Assembly (NCBI GenBank): GCA_005281725.1
Contig: SSBO01000001.1
Span: 252,956-316,955, forward strand
Direction: 5' to 3'
Length of the DNA stretch: 64,000 nt
Source: Wuchereria bancrofti
Lineage: Eukaryota; Nematoda; Chromadorea; Rhabditida; Onchocercidae
Shown in pieces: positions 1 through 10,857 of the stretch. Numbering within the stretch: position 1 is the stretch's first letter; every line of letters begins with the position of its first letter. The position numbers and the translations under genes are program-made. The notes under the pieces are model-generated. The model did not search any database. It was not told the origin of the DNA and saw only the letters and a list, made by a program, of their open reading frames with translations.

Positions 1-31
1 GAGCAGTGAATGAATGAATAATACAACCTAC

Positions 32-649
32 TTCTCTATCACTAACAATAAATAGCGGATGTAGTCGACATGATGCTCGATAGTAAACTCCACAAAGATC
101 ACAATCTGAAAAATATTTTTTAACAATTAGATAAACATATTTTTCTTTATAAACAAGAAAAACCATAAACATACGTATGTAATCGTCATCCTCTAATTCT
201 GATTCTGCCAAAACAATGCCGAAAGTTTTCAACTGCTTTTCTGAAAATACAAAACAGTAACTAATAGTCGATTAAGAACAAATGTTCTTAAAATTTTGGG
301 AATGTATCAAACAGATAAAGGTATGAGTTCAATCACTCAATAATATTTGAAATTTTCACCTAAGAAATCTCAACATTTTACATGAACCAGAAAGTTATGT
401 ATAATAACATTATGCATGCCGTATGCGTATCGGTGTAATCTTCTCTGTTTTCTCAAGAAATCAGATTAATTATGAGTTTGAAGGAATTAGAAATATATAG
501 TATGATATCTGGTTGACCTTGCCAATAAATGCCATAAAATCATATTAATTGCTACCTGATAATTTTTGCAATAGACAGTACTTCGAATTGTTGCAGTCAC
601 TATGCACCAATTTGACCGTTCGTTCTACAGCATCGACAACAAGACACAT
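32..649 (-). CDS. PRDM7/9/11-like SET-family protein, partial (runs off left edge)
   Basis: Three minus-strand exons join in frame: 649-556, 240-175 and 105-32, with acceptors TTTATAG, TATTTTCAG and TTTTTCAG and donors GTAGCA, GTATGT and GTAGGT. The last donor is optional, because the frame also stays open to base 1. The joined peptide is about 78 residues. Its third exon encodes CDLCGVYYRASCRLHP followed by LFIVSD. This reproduces the C-x2-C-x7-C-x2-H spacing of the Cys/His knuckle that precedes the PR/SET domain in PRDM7/9/11 proteins, which are histone methyltransferase-type chromatin regulators. The SET domain itself would lie beyond the left edge, so activity cannot be judged. The methionine at 649 is directly preceded by an acceptor. 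A possible first coding exon at 1084-1049 (encoding MRTTVYSEHKEK, donor GTTTAATG, phase 0) would splice in frame. The family call rests on one motif. The exon structure is better supported than the name. Confidence 0.55.
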
Positions 650-2177
650 CTATAAATATAAAAGTCATCATTTTTGATGAATGTACTTCAAAATACAGCA
701 ATTAGAATTTGGTCCTAGAAATTTCAAACAAATTTCACGCCACCGACCATTGAATAGTTGTCTTTATCTGAAGATATTATATATTACATGCAACCTGCAT
801 GAAACAAATGAAAGCAATGAAATGCTAATGTAACAACCGGATGAATAATCAAAGAAAACGAAATGAAACGATATTAAAAAACGATAAATATAGGGGTAAG
901 AAATGAAATTAAAGCAAGTAGAAATAAAAGAAAAGAAAGCAATGACACTTTTTTTTGTCAACTTATTCTCGACGAAAAGTAATCCTTTCATTTTTCAAGA
1001 TTGATAGTATTCTTAAAACCTTTTCCGTAATCGATGATATCATTAAACCTTTTCCTTATGCTCTGAATACACCGTTGTACGCATCTTTTTAAATAGCTCT
1101 CTAAATACAAATCAAGAAAATGGCTCAATATTATGTTTTAGTATTATATTAGGATTATGACTACCTGTTGTTAACTTAAATATAGCAGAAAGTATGCGCA
1201 TACATTTATTTCCTTTATTCTTATATTGGAATTTATCTGAAGTACTATGGAGAGATTTTATTTGCGTAATGACTACATAGCTAAATCCAGCAATTGATAA
1301 TAGTTAAATCTAGAGATTCATTATCGAGAGTCAAGCGAAAATGAGTACTCAATGACCGGTAATAACTAATAATAGGTAAATTTATAGGATCACTATCGAG
1401 AGTGATATAGAGAAAATTGAAAGTGATAGAAGGATATTTTCATCGGATAGAAGTTCGCTTCGATGATAAAAAAGCATTCAAAAAAGTGTTTTTTTCTTTT
1501 ACAGGAATTCTAATAATTAAATTTAGTTGAAATAACAATTAGAAGAGAAAATGAGTCAAAGAAAGCTAAGCATACCTCTTCCTGAGTGGGACTACAACTC
1601 CGACGATCCAAGCACTCATCCATTGAACCAATTATACTTCCTGTAATTCTTGTAAATCAGTTACTATAATTTTAGTACATACTTCACTTAATTTGAAAAC
1701 AAAAATATATCGTTTTTCATGAGATAACAAGTATAACTACTATTGAAGGCGGAATGAAGAACGATTAGTTATAATAGGAAATGGTCGATGTTAACTTGGT
1801 AAAGTAAACGTAGAACTGTATAATTTTTTATTCAGTTTGAAAATTCTAAATTTCAACTGAATTTAAGAGAGAGCAATATATTTATGTGCTTTCTGCTAGC
1901 TTGTGCAGTAGCAATTCTTGGGCAATTTTTCGAAAAGTGGAACATTAATCCTATTTCAATTTAATCTAACACTCCTTGACCTTATTTGACCCCACTAACA
2001 ATTTAACTTGACCTATTAACCTACTACAATAAATACTAGCGGAATTAAAAGAATTAGGACAAAGAAAGAATACTTTATCTAGCACATATGCAACTCTTTC
2101 CTCATCCTGTGAGCTCCGCCTCTTGTTGCGAAGTTTCATTTCATTTTCCGGAAGTAAACTAAAACGTACGTGGGAAG
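650..2177. other. Intergenic region between divergent genes
   Basis: This is the shared 5' region of the minus-strand PRDM-like gene and the plus-strand complex III subunit gene. It holds the candidate first exon of the former (1084-1049) and a short plus-strand ORF at 1551-1646. That ORF encodes 31 residues, beginning MSQRKLSIPLPEWDYNSDD. Its amino-acid composition is balanced, unlike the low-complexity ORFs elsewhere in the window. I do not recognise it. It could be a small peptide, an upstream ORF or a stray exon. No clear trans-splice acceptor is seen close to the ATG at 2178. Confidence 0.5.
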
Positions 2178-3139
2178 ATGAAGTTGTCACCGATCCGTTT
2201 GGGTTTAGAGTTCGGTAAACTTGGTAAGGTAAGTTATATGTTTTAATACCCACATATACTGTTTTGCTATCATTTATAGAAAAAGTGGTCCGTGTATGAT
2301 TTTATTCCGTTAAAATTTACAACTTTATTTACTCTTACCTCATTCACCCAGTTATTTACCTATTCAGTCTCGTTTATCCATCCAATTTATTTATTTTTAT
2401 ATTTATGTACTTGCGTAGATTTATTTATCAAATAAATCATTGCAGATTTATGGACAATACAAATTTACATTAGCTCCCAATGAGCAAAGAGTATTCAAAG
2501 GATTTTGGAAAGATGCTATCATAAAGGTAAGCTTTTCTGACCATTTGGTCGAACTAAAATGTCAGAATGGTTGTCGAAACATTCATGTTCTATTATCAAT
2601 CAGTGTTAATTAATTAACTGTTAACAGTTATGCTTAACTGTCATCGAAATGTTTAACTTCTCTATTTCCATCATATGTATCATTATTGGCCATTAGTTTA
2701 GAAGTGAAGTGATATGAACACTGATAAGCAAAATAAGGCAAAGAGTTATGACCTGATTACGAATAAACGAAATGAATGATAAAATATTCTGTGAATAGTA
2801 TGGAAAATATTTTGTGAATTATGTAGTCTTATGTTCTTTGCAGATATTTTTAATATTTTCATGATCTTTACATATTGATGACTAAATATTATACTGATAT
2901 ACTAGGCTTTGAATGATAAATCATTGTTTTTATATATTATTTTGTTTTCTTTCCAAACATTTTACAATGACGGTGATTTATAGGTATTAAAAAATACATG
3001 GATCGATCGATGGTATCTCTGGCTGCCTCAAGGTGTACTATTCTATTTTATGACAAAGCTATGTGTGAAAATGAACTACGAAGCTTACCGGAAGAAACCG
3101 GAAGACTTCATCAATGAAGGTACACCAAAGGATGCATAG
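2178..3139 (+). CDS. Cytochrome b-c1 complex subunit 8 (ubiquinol-cytochrome c reductase subunit 8)
   Basis: Three exons (2178-2228, 2446-2526, 2984-3139) joined at GTAAG donors and CAG/TAG acceptors give a 95-residue protein, all junctions in phase 0. The family is the small, single-membrane-span subunit of respiratory complex III in the mitochondrial inner membrane (QCR8/UQCRQ, about 80-95 residues). Residues 11-17 (EFGKLGK) match the N-terminal element of the family. The block YKFTLAPNEQRVFKGF (about 22-37) corresponds to the conserved Y-x-L-S-P-x-EQ-R-A motif. A hydrophobic stretch, WLPQGVLFYFMTKLCV (about 57-72), is the membrane span. It is followed by the charged tail (MNYEAYRKKPEDFINEG), as expected. 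There is no cleavable presequence, which is usual for this subunit. The stop codon lies inside a 25-bp direct duplication. An AATAAA occurs at 3275-3280. Confidence 0.85.
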
Positions 3140-3182
3140 TTATCGTTTAGGGATATTTGCATAGTTATCGTTTAGGGATATA
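3133..3182. repeat. 25-bp direct duplication spanning the stop codon of the complex III subunit gene
   Basis: The 25 bases starting GCATAGTTATCGTTTAGGGA occur twice head to tail (3133-3157 and 3158-3182) with only the final bases differing. The first copy supplies the TAG stop of the upstream gene. The duplication therefore places a second in-frame-looking stop in the 3' UTR without altering the protein. Confidence 0.9.
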
Positions 3183-5880
3183 TGTGTCAATTCAACATAT
3201 TCGCATATTGTATCTCATAGTTTAAATCTTTACGATTCATTGATAATAGTTTTTTTTAAATATATATACATAATAATAAATAAGTTAAAATTTCAAATGC
3301 TTGGTCATGCAACGTGAAATGTGTCGAAATAATTCATTTGAGCTTTGTCTGAAAATAGTCAATTAAACATACCAACTAAAGCATCTATATAATATTATGG
3401 AAAAGTAATACCATATGAAATTTCCAATAATTTTATAATACTGCAATTATTGTGAAGGAAATTGTATGGTTTATTAAGTTTTTTGTTCGTTCACCACGGA
3501 TCGAAATGCAGTTTACGTTTGGTGACGTATGAAATAGAGGCTTTTATATTTATACTACGTAAACTCTTGAAATGTTGAAAAAATTGAAATGTTTTAGTGG
3601 GACGAGTCAGTGCAAATTTGCAGTGATTGCTTATTGATTTACAATTTAATACCATTCGTTGTAGTTGATGCCAGGAGAGATGATTGCTTCTTTAATATGA
3701 ACTGATCCTTAATGAAGTTTCATTTTCAGAATTAGTGCTTAAATGAAGTCGGTAACTTGAAAAGTGGGATCACAATATTTCTACTTTATACATTTTAATT
3801 TCGTAGAGATGAATAGCATTCGTAAATATATGCTTCCTTTTTTGCGAGTAGAACTAAGCGGGCAATAATATAGCCGGGTAAATAATAAATACTATGTGCT
3901 TTTTTCACCGATACGGATATATGAAAAGGTAAAATTTCGGCATATCTCAAGAAAGCTCGATCCGTTTATACTTATCTGGTAACGATGTAATAGAACGATT
4001 CATTAACAATGTGATGTCAAGGTTCAGCTCATTTTCCTGATTAAATTATCAGCATCTGGAGGTAACCCTCATGCTGAGAAAAACTGTTTTGAAGGTTTTG
4101 ATCATGTTATAATATTGCAAATTAAAAATCAAATTTAGAAACAAATTGGAGTGACTGATACATTCACTTTTTTCTCAGTTTAAAAATGGGCATGAACAAA
4201 TAATGTGTGAAATTTTGATAGTTCAAATTAAGCAATAATTTTTGTTTTTAAATTCCTATTCATGCAGTTAAACAATCTTTAGTCTATCTGAAAACCCGTC
4301 CAAAAAAGTCTTTGTAATGTGTACACAACTCCTGTAACATTTTATCAAAATTTGCACCACTTCACCAAATTTTTATCACTAAATGCACCATCTGTAAACA
4401 TAAATACGAATGATATGCATCTCTTTTCTTCTCACATTGCTTAAAATTATCATTCATATATCAGTAAAAAAAAGAAAAATAAAATTTCACATATTTTTTA
4501 CAAAGCAAACTTATAAATGTAGAATGTTCTTAAAAAAAAAAAAGAAAACTGGTAAAATTAAAATGCAAAAATTTGATCAAACAGATCATTAATTTAACAT
4601 TAAAAAAAAATAAAAAAATAACACAAAAGAATCATACCACCGGTTAACATTAATATTAATAAAGACAAACAAACAATTAATAAATGAAATAAGGATTGTT
4701 TGATCAGAAGGCTATTGTTGATAGAATTATATTAAGGCAACTGAACGAAAGTGAATTAATAAAAAAAAAACAAAAGAATTGGAGTTTAGGAAAATTTAAA
4801 TAACTAAAAATGGAATGGAAATGTGAATTAAAATTCATCGCTCATTTGAAAAAAAAAAAGGAAACAATTGTGAAAGTTTTTCGATTTTTATATATCAAAA
4901 TTTGTGTAGAATATGCGATGATGTTATTATTAATAGTATCTGTTGATATTTTAATATTTTCATATCAATTTTTTTTTCTGATATTTTTCTGTTGAAATTT
5001 TTGAATAAATATAAATGTAGGTATTGCAGATGCAGATGAAAGAATATACGAATTGATCTTAATATGTAAGTTTTCATAAATATTAAAAAGTTCCTTTTTT
5101 CTTTCTTTTTCAAGTAACGTAAATTTTATAAAGTTGATTAAATTTTCCGATGATGAAATTAAATATCGATTTGCTGTTTCCTTTTCCCTTTTTCTTCTTT
5201 TTAACTTTTTGAACTATAACTTTTATTGATGGGTGTTATTATGCTATCATAACAATTATAACACTATCACATTATCATAACATCAGTTCTAACAATAGAA
5301 TATTCAAATATTATATGTGACCAATTATTTAAAATAATTATTGAAATAAATATTTAATCTATAGAAATGAATTTACATATGAATACTGATATTACTGTCT
5401 CATTACTTATATTATAATTAAAAGAGTTGCACTTTGACCTTTTAGTACTTTGTATGCTAAATTGTTTGTTCAATTCTCAATGTTACCATTTATTTATTTG
5501 CTTTTTTTTGAAATAATATTAACTACCAATGAATTGGAAATCAACAATTAAAGCTAAGTAAACAATTAACAAATGATAGAGCATAAAAAGATTCGCTATA
5601 ATATTTATGAAATATATTGAAAAGAAAAATATAACTTTTAGAATCAATAATGTATATTTTATTCATATGTAACATATATCATGTTTTGATAGATTAAATT
5701 AAATTAAACAAGAAATAAGTAAGTATTTTCATCTTAATTTATTTCTAATAGAAAACGTGAACCTTATGACGAGAAAAGGTCACGTAAAAACTTCATTCAT
5801 CGATTAATTATCTTACATTGTGTTCTGTTGTCTATCTTCAAAGCCAACAAAAACATCAATAATGCTATTGATCAATAGCA
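3140..5880. other. Intergenic region, no gene recognised
   Basis: No open frame with balanced composition is visible. Features are the 3' UTR and AATAAA (3275-3280) of the upstream gene, an imperfect stem-loop at 4049-4077 with TCAGCAT/ATGCTGA arms, and increasingly AT-rich DNA with A/T homopolymers from about 4400 to 5860. The short ORFs in this stretch are Lys/Phe/Ile-rich translations of poly-A/T and are not supported as genes. Confidence 0.6.
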
Positions 5881-5925
5881 CCGCCCATCAGACGCTTAGA
5901 TGTCGTCAGCTGATTGGTTGAATGC

Positions 5926-5933
5926 TGACGTGG
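5926..5933 (+). promoter_or_regulatory. UPRE/XBP1-type site TGACGTGG upstream of calreticulin 1
   Basis: TGACGTGG lies in a local GC-richer island (about 5875-5990) that also contains an inverted CCAAT box (ATTGG at 5913-5917) and the string CGCTTAGATGTCGT (5893-5906). TGACGTGG is the known core of the unfolded-protein-response element bound by XBP1/ATF6-type bZIP factors, which control calreticulin genes in animals. It is 1.34 kb from the ATG, with a minisatellite between, so its assignment to the gene is inferred. It would fit best if the first intron of a non-coding exon spans the minisatellite. Confidence 0.45.
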
Positions 5934-6045
5934 ACCAGTAAGCGTGCGATTTCTCAAATTGACAGTCTGACCGATGAATGGGTGGTTTTTTTGGGCAATT
6001 AAAATACTCACTAGATAGGTCATTTTAATCATAGTTGAGCATGTT

Positions 6046-6715
6046 GGCACTTCTAGGCTTTATTACTTACTTACTTCTTGGCTCTACTACTTTGCTGTTG
6101 TAACTTCTAGGCTCTACTACTTTACTCTTGTAACTTCTAGGCTCTACTACTTTACTCTTGTGACTTCTAGGCTCTACTACTTTACTCTTGTAACTTCTAG
6201 GCTCTACTACTTTACTCTTGTAACTTCTAGGCTCTACTACTTTACTCTTGTGACTTCTAGGCTCTACTACTTTACTCTTGTAACTTCTAGGCTCTACTAC
6301 TTTACTCTTGTAACTTCTAGGCTCTACTACTTTACTCTTGTGACTTCTAGGCTCTACTACTTTACTCTTGTAACTTCTAGGCTCTACTACTTTACTCTTG
6401 TAACTTCTAGGCTCTACTACTTTACTCTTGTAACTTTTAGGCTCTGCTACTTTACTCTTGTAACTTCTAGGCTCTACTACTTTACTCTTGTAACTTTTAG
6501 GCTCTGCTACTTTACTCTTGTAACTTCTAGGCTCTACTACTTTACTCTTGTAACTTCTAGGCTCTACTACTTTACTCTTGTAACTTCTAGGCTCTACTAC
6601 TTTACTCTTGTAACTTTTAGGCTCTGCTACTTTACTCTTGTAACTTCTAGGCTCTACTACTTTACTCTTGTAACTTCTAGGCTCTACTACTTTACTCTTG
6701 TAACTTCTAGGCTCT
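6046..6715. repeat. 30-bp minisatellite, about 21 regular copies
   Basis: A 30-bp unit (core GGCTCTACTACTTTACTCTT, followed by GTAACTTCTA) repeats without length change from about 6080 to 6713, with degenerate copies at both ends. Variants are ordered. A G in GTGACTTC recurs every third unit (near 6160, 6250 and 6340), giving a 90-bp period in the left half. A double variant (CTTTTAGG with CTCTGC) recurs in the right half near 6435, 6495 and 6615. Because 30 is a multiple of three, one plus frame stays open as a 10-residue repeat. That is a by-product of the period and is not a gene. Confidence 0.95.
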
Positions 6716-7260
6716 CTTATATATCTTATTCTTCTAGGCTATATTACTTTTTACTTTCACTTCTAGACTATACTATTTCCTTTTTTATTATTCTAAACTA
6801 TAATACATCTTATTAGAATGTCTCACATTTCATCAGCTTCTTCTTTTGAATTAATTTTAGGAATAGGAGATAATTGAAGGTTTTTTTTAAATTGAAGCTA
6901 AGGTTTTTTTTTTTTTGTTAGGAGTAGGAAATAATTGAAGAGATGCAAATCGCGTTGGTTTAATAGTTTGCTATCCGATGAGAGAAATAGATTGGAAGAA
7001 TGAAATATTAGGTGAAAATAGCATAGGCATTTTTTTTTTTCTTGTTATCTAGAAATTATTTGATATGTATTAATGCACTGTATGTAAAATAATTTAACAT
7101 CATTTCTCTCACATTCTCCGATTAAATCAGCGGTAAACTTTGAAATGAAAAATTTTTGCTCAAACGTTTCTCATTTAATGTATAAACAGTAAGCTTCTTG
7201 TCGAATCATATAACTTGTGGTTAAAATAATATATTTTCAAGATTTTGCATCATATTTGTG
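6716..7260. other. Upstream region of calreticulin 1
   Basis: Unique AT-rich DNA lies between the minisatellite and the calreticulin ATG. It contains T-runs (around 6885, 6905, 7030) and no open frame worth noting. It could be 5' flank, or the 3' part of a 5'-UTR intron that ends at the acceptor at 7270. Confidence 0.5.
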
Positions 7261-7270
7261 TTAATTTCAG
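7261..7270 (+). promoter_or_regulatory. Acceptor TTAATTTCAG two bases before the calreticulin ATG
   Basis: A strong nematode-type 3' splice acceptor ends two bases upstream of the start codon. In nematodes this arrangement is typical of spliced-leader (SL1) trans-splicing, and it could equally be the 3' end of an intron in the 5' UTR. The acceptor supports the choice of ATG at 7273 as the true start. Confidence 0.6.
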
Positions 7271-7272
7271 AA

Positions 7273-9893
7273 ATGCAGCTGTATTTGCTGTTAGGACTTG
7301 TTTGCTTTTCGGTAGTCAGTGCTAAAGTATATTTCAAGGAAGAATTTTCTGGTAAGTTCAAATATTTATCAAAGAATTTTAACACAATAATTTCAATTTT
7401 TTTTTGTGTGAATTAGATTGGTTGAATGATGGAAGTAAAAGATCGAAAAACTTGATTATGGTGTAAATCATTGAGTTGCTTGATTTTTCTCCTGATCAAG
7501 GCATAAAAAGTTGTGTGTTGAAGACAATTTGTTATGGATACTTTTATCACGATTAGTCTGTTGTTACTGTTATAGCAGAATGATTTGTGATCTTTTTTTC
7601 TATTATTTTCAGATGACGACTGGGAAAAAAGGTGGATAAAATCAAAACATAAGGATGATTTCGGCAAATGGGAAATATCGCATGGAAAATTTTACGGTGA
7701 TGCTGCAAAAGACAAAGGTCTTAAGACTGCGCAGGTTATTTTTTCTTAATTGGAATCGTTCATAATAAAATACTTCTCGTTGTACACTTTCATTACAAGC
7801 AGTTATTGAAGTCATGTGGTGCTTGCTTGTGAGAGATGCATTTAATCGTTTTATGTGTTGCAGGATGCAAAGTTTTATTCGATTGGTGCCAAATTTGAGA
7901 AGGGTTTTTCAAATAAGGGTAAATCACTGGTTGTCCAATTTAGCGTTAAGCACGAACAAGACATCGACTGTGGCGGTGGCTACGTTAAGGTAAAGTTTAT
8001 TGTAAAAAACGGTTTCTGTTTTGTTTGCTTTGTGATTGCAAAACTATAATTGATAACGAATACAATAACTTATATTGCTTATTTGAATAAATTAGGACTT
8101 TTTTTAGTACAAATTCTTTTTTAGTAGAAGGTCTTTTTTCCTCTCTTTATTCATCGTGTGAGGTGGAGTTTAACATTTTAAATTGCATCAGTTTTCCTCG
8201 ATGGTAACACAATTTGATGTTGATGTTGCACAGGAAACTTTGTAGTTGACATCAGGAAATGCTTTTTGCTATTATTTTTAGAACAAGTTTTCTTTATCAA
8301 CTCTGAAATGTTATAACCTTGTTTTTTAGCTGATGGCATCAAATGTAAACTTAGAAGACTTCCATGGCGAAACTCCTTATCATATTATGTTCGGTCCAGA
8401 CATTTGTGGACCTGGAACAAAGAAAGTTCATGTCATATTCCATTACAAGGGTAGGAATCACATGATCAAGAAAGACATCCGATGCAAGGTTTTGTCTTCT
8501 AGTAAATATTTTTATTTCCGAGTTATCTATGCTTTTTTTGGAGCTATCGGTAGTTCTATTGTACATCGATATCCATTTGAGAAGCTATATCAATCCTTCT
8601 CGTGTATCTACCCGTTCATTTCGATGCGTTCGGGTTCGTTCGAGATAAACATGCAATTTTACTGTAACTTTTTTTGCTATTTTATGTACCCATTCTGTCA
8701 TCTATTTATTACTGCAGGATGACGTCTTCACTCATCTTTACACATTGATTGTGAATTCTGATAACACTTACGAAGTACAAATTAATGGCGAAAAGGTTGA
8801 GTCTGGTGAGCTGGAAGCTGATTGGGACTTTCTTCCTCCGAAGAAGATTAAGGTCATTCCCCTTAATGTTCTTATTTAAATTCAACTTAAATTTGATATG
8901 AACACAGTCTCCACTCATTTGATAGGGTAGTATGGTAAAATAGGAATATTCAGGACCCGGACGCAAAGAAACCGGAAGATTGGGATGAGCGGGAATATAT
9001 TGATGACGAGGATGACAAGAAGCCCGAAGACTGGGACAAGCCAGAACATATTCCTGATCCAGATGCTAAAAAACCGGAGGACTGGGACGATGAAATGGAT
9101 GGAGAATGGGAACCACCGATGGTTGATAATCCGGAATATAAAGGAGAATGGAAGCCGAAGCAAAAGAAAAATCCTGCATACAAGGTGAACTTATAGCAAA
9201 CCCCGTTTGGTTTCGAGGTGCTGTAACTAGTGCAGCGTATCATATCTTCATTTTTTGAACTTATTATATGTTTCTTTTTTCAGGGCAAATGGATTCATCC
9301 GGAAATCGATAATCCAGACTACACTCCAGATGATGATTTGTACATTTATGAGGATATTGGAGCAATTGGCTTTGATTTGTGGCAAGTAAAATCTGGGACC
9401 ATTTTCGACGACATCATTGTAACAGACAATGTAGAGGAAGCCAAGGTATGGTTTCGTGTATATTTTCTAAAATATATTTTTAGTTTCTTTCCAAAGTAGT
9501 TTTATTGATATTAGCTTTTTGTTTTATTTTTTCTTGAGGATGCGATAGTTCCAAGGAGGTTATCGATTTTTTAAGTTAAGTTACACACCTGCTTCAACTG
9601 GACTATTTGCAGAAGTTTGGTGAAAAAACATTGAAAAAAACTAAGGAAGGTGAGAAGAAGATGAAAGAAAAGCAAGACGAGGAGGAAGAGAAGAAGAGAA
9701 AGGAAGAGGAAGAGAAAAAGAAAGAAGAAGAAAAGGAGGATGAAGATAAGGAAGAAGAAGAAAAGGAAGAAGACGAAAAGAAAAAAGTAAATTTATGTTA
9801 TGTTTGCATTCTTTTTCTTATATCAAATTTAGGAAATAAACATTTTCTACTATCATAATTTTTCAGGATGATGAAACACACGAAGAGCTATAA
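7273..9893 (+). CDS. crt-1: Calreticulin (ER calcium-binding lectin chaperone)
   Basis: Nine exons (7273-7351, 7613-7734, 7864-7989, 8330-8488, 8718-8852, 8954-9184, 9284-9445, 9613-9786, 9867-9893) give a 404-residue protein, matching the family length. Residues 1-17 are a signal peptide ([17 protein letters not shown]). The N-domain carries both family signatures: [14 protein letters not shown] (96-109) and IMFGPDICG (128-136). Lectin-site residues Y and K of GGYVK, Y/M/D of YHIMFGPD, and D of GFDLWQV are present. The proline-rich P-domain (208-300) has three [15 protein letters not shown] repeats, then three GEWEPP/NPxY-type repeats. Exon 8 encodes a Glu/Lys-rich C-domain (339-396) for low-affinity calcium storage. 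The protein ends DDETHEEL, with HEEL as a KDEL-type ER retrieval signal. Calreticulin folds glycoproteins and buffers ER calcium. It is a known filarial antigen family. An AATAAA is at 10199-10204. It is followed by a diverged tandem copy. The symbol is by analogy with C. elegans. Confidence 0.95.
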
Positions 9894-10857
9894 AGCAATG
9901 AATGGATGATATGTACCAAAGTGATTTTATTAATACGCTAATTGCCATATCGGTTTTCCTGATATCTGGCATTGTTACTTTTTACCACTAGGATCTCCTT
10001 GGGAAATTTTACTAAAAATTGTATTGTTTGGGGGGCATTTTAATGCCTCAAAAGTAATGTAGAAGACGAGTAGAAGTTTTGGTGCTGGGGATGCTGTTAT
10101 TAATTTATTCATTCAATATTAATTTTACTCATAATTTGTTGATTCATTATCCTTCCTTTTATTTCGCTTCTTGATTTTGTTTATTTGTTCAAATCAGGAA
10201 TAAATATTTTTATTCTTCTGAAATGCTTGAATACAAAATAGATATATTCTCACTTATCATCAAGATGAACCATTATTAGAATTATTTGCCAAATGAATCA
10301 CTTTCATGATTTGAATAGTGGTAATGACATTTGTGGTTTTCGATTTTTTTTGGCCAATTCATCCTGTTTTTTTCATTTTTGCCATTGATTTTTTTCGTGA
10401 AATAAGATGAAATGTGAAGGTAAGTATTACAAAGAAAGAGATGTAAGGGATGGTTCAATGTAATTGGTGGTTAATAAATTGCGTTCGTCATGAAGGATAA
10501 AGACTATACGCAGGTAAAATTGATTCTCACCTCGTTTTTTACGGAATTCAAAAGAATTCATTTAATCTGAAGATACCTTCGAGAGGATATGGGATACTTC
10601 CTGTAGTGTTTTTGTTTTAATTTAAGCTTTCGTATAAATGTATTTCAGGAATTAGCGGTTCTGTTTAATATAGCTAATTGTTGGAATAAGTGAATGATGA
10701 AAGCTTTTCGGTTTATTGACTTAAAAACAGCTGTAATGGACGTTCGTTAAGGCTTTAATTGAATGTACCAACCAATGACTGTCGCTTAGATGACGTGGAT
10801 CAATAGATTTTATATCTATTGTGGAATGTCTAGGAGGATTTAAGCAACGGTAAGTGA
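9894..10857. other. Region between the two calreticulin genes
   Basis: This holds the 3' UTR of the first gene (AATAAA at 10199-10204) and the promoter of the second. A CCAAT box (10772-10776), the string CGCTTAGATGACGT (10783-10796) and TGACGTGG lie within 90 bases of the second start. No open frame of note is seen. Confidence 0.65.
10791..10798 (+). promoter_or_regulatory. UPRE/XBP1-type site TGACGTGG in the promoter of calreticulin 2
   Basis: TGACGTGG sits 60-75 bases before the candidate start codons and 15 bases after a CCAAT box. CGCTTAGATGACGT, which overlaps it, matches 13 of 14 bases of CGCTTAGATGTCGT near the other calreticulin promoter. The unfolded protein response is the known regulator acting through this core. 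Binding here is inferred. Confidence 0.5.

Noticed and set aside
764..991. 75-residue minus-strand ORF upstream of the PRDM-like exons
   Set aside because: Phe/Ser/Tyr-rich and lacking splice signals that would join it in frame to the exon at 649. The short segment at 1084-1049 fits better.
6046..6715. CRISPR-like array
   Set aside because: The units are contiguous without unique spacers, and the DNA is eukaryotic. The same applies to the arrays at 62.2-63.5 kb.
6160..6816. 218-residue ORF with a 10-residue repeat (TSRLYYFTLV)
   Set aside because: It is the translation of the 30-bp minisatellite. It has no signal of selection, no splice context, and its ends coincide with the ends of the array.
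8351..9243. Several minus-strand ORFs antisense to calreticulin exons 4-6
   Set aside because: Shadow frames of confirmed plus-strand coding exons.
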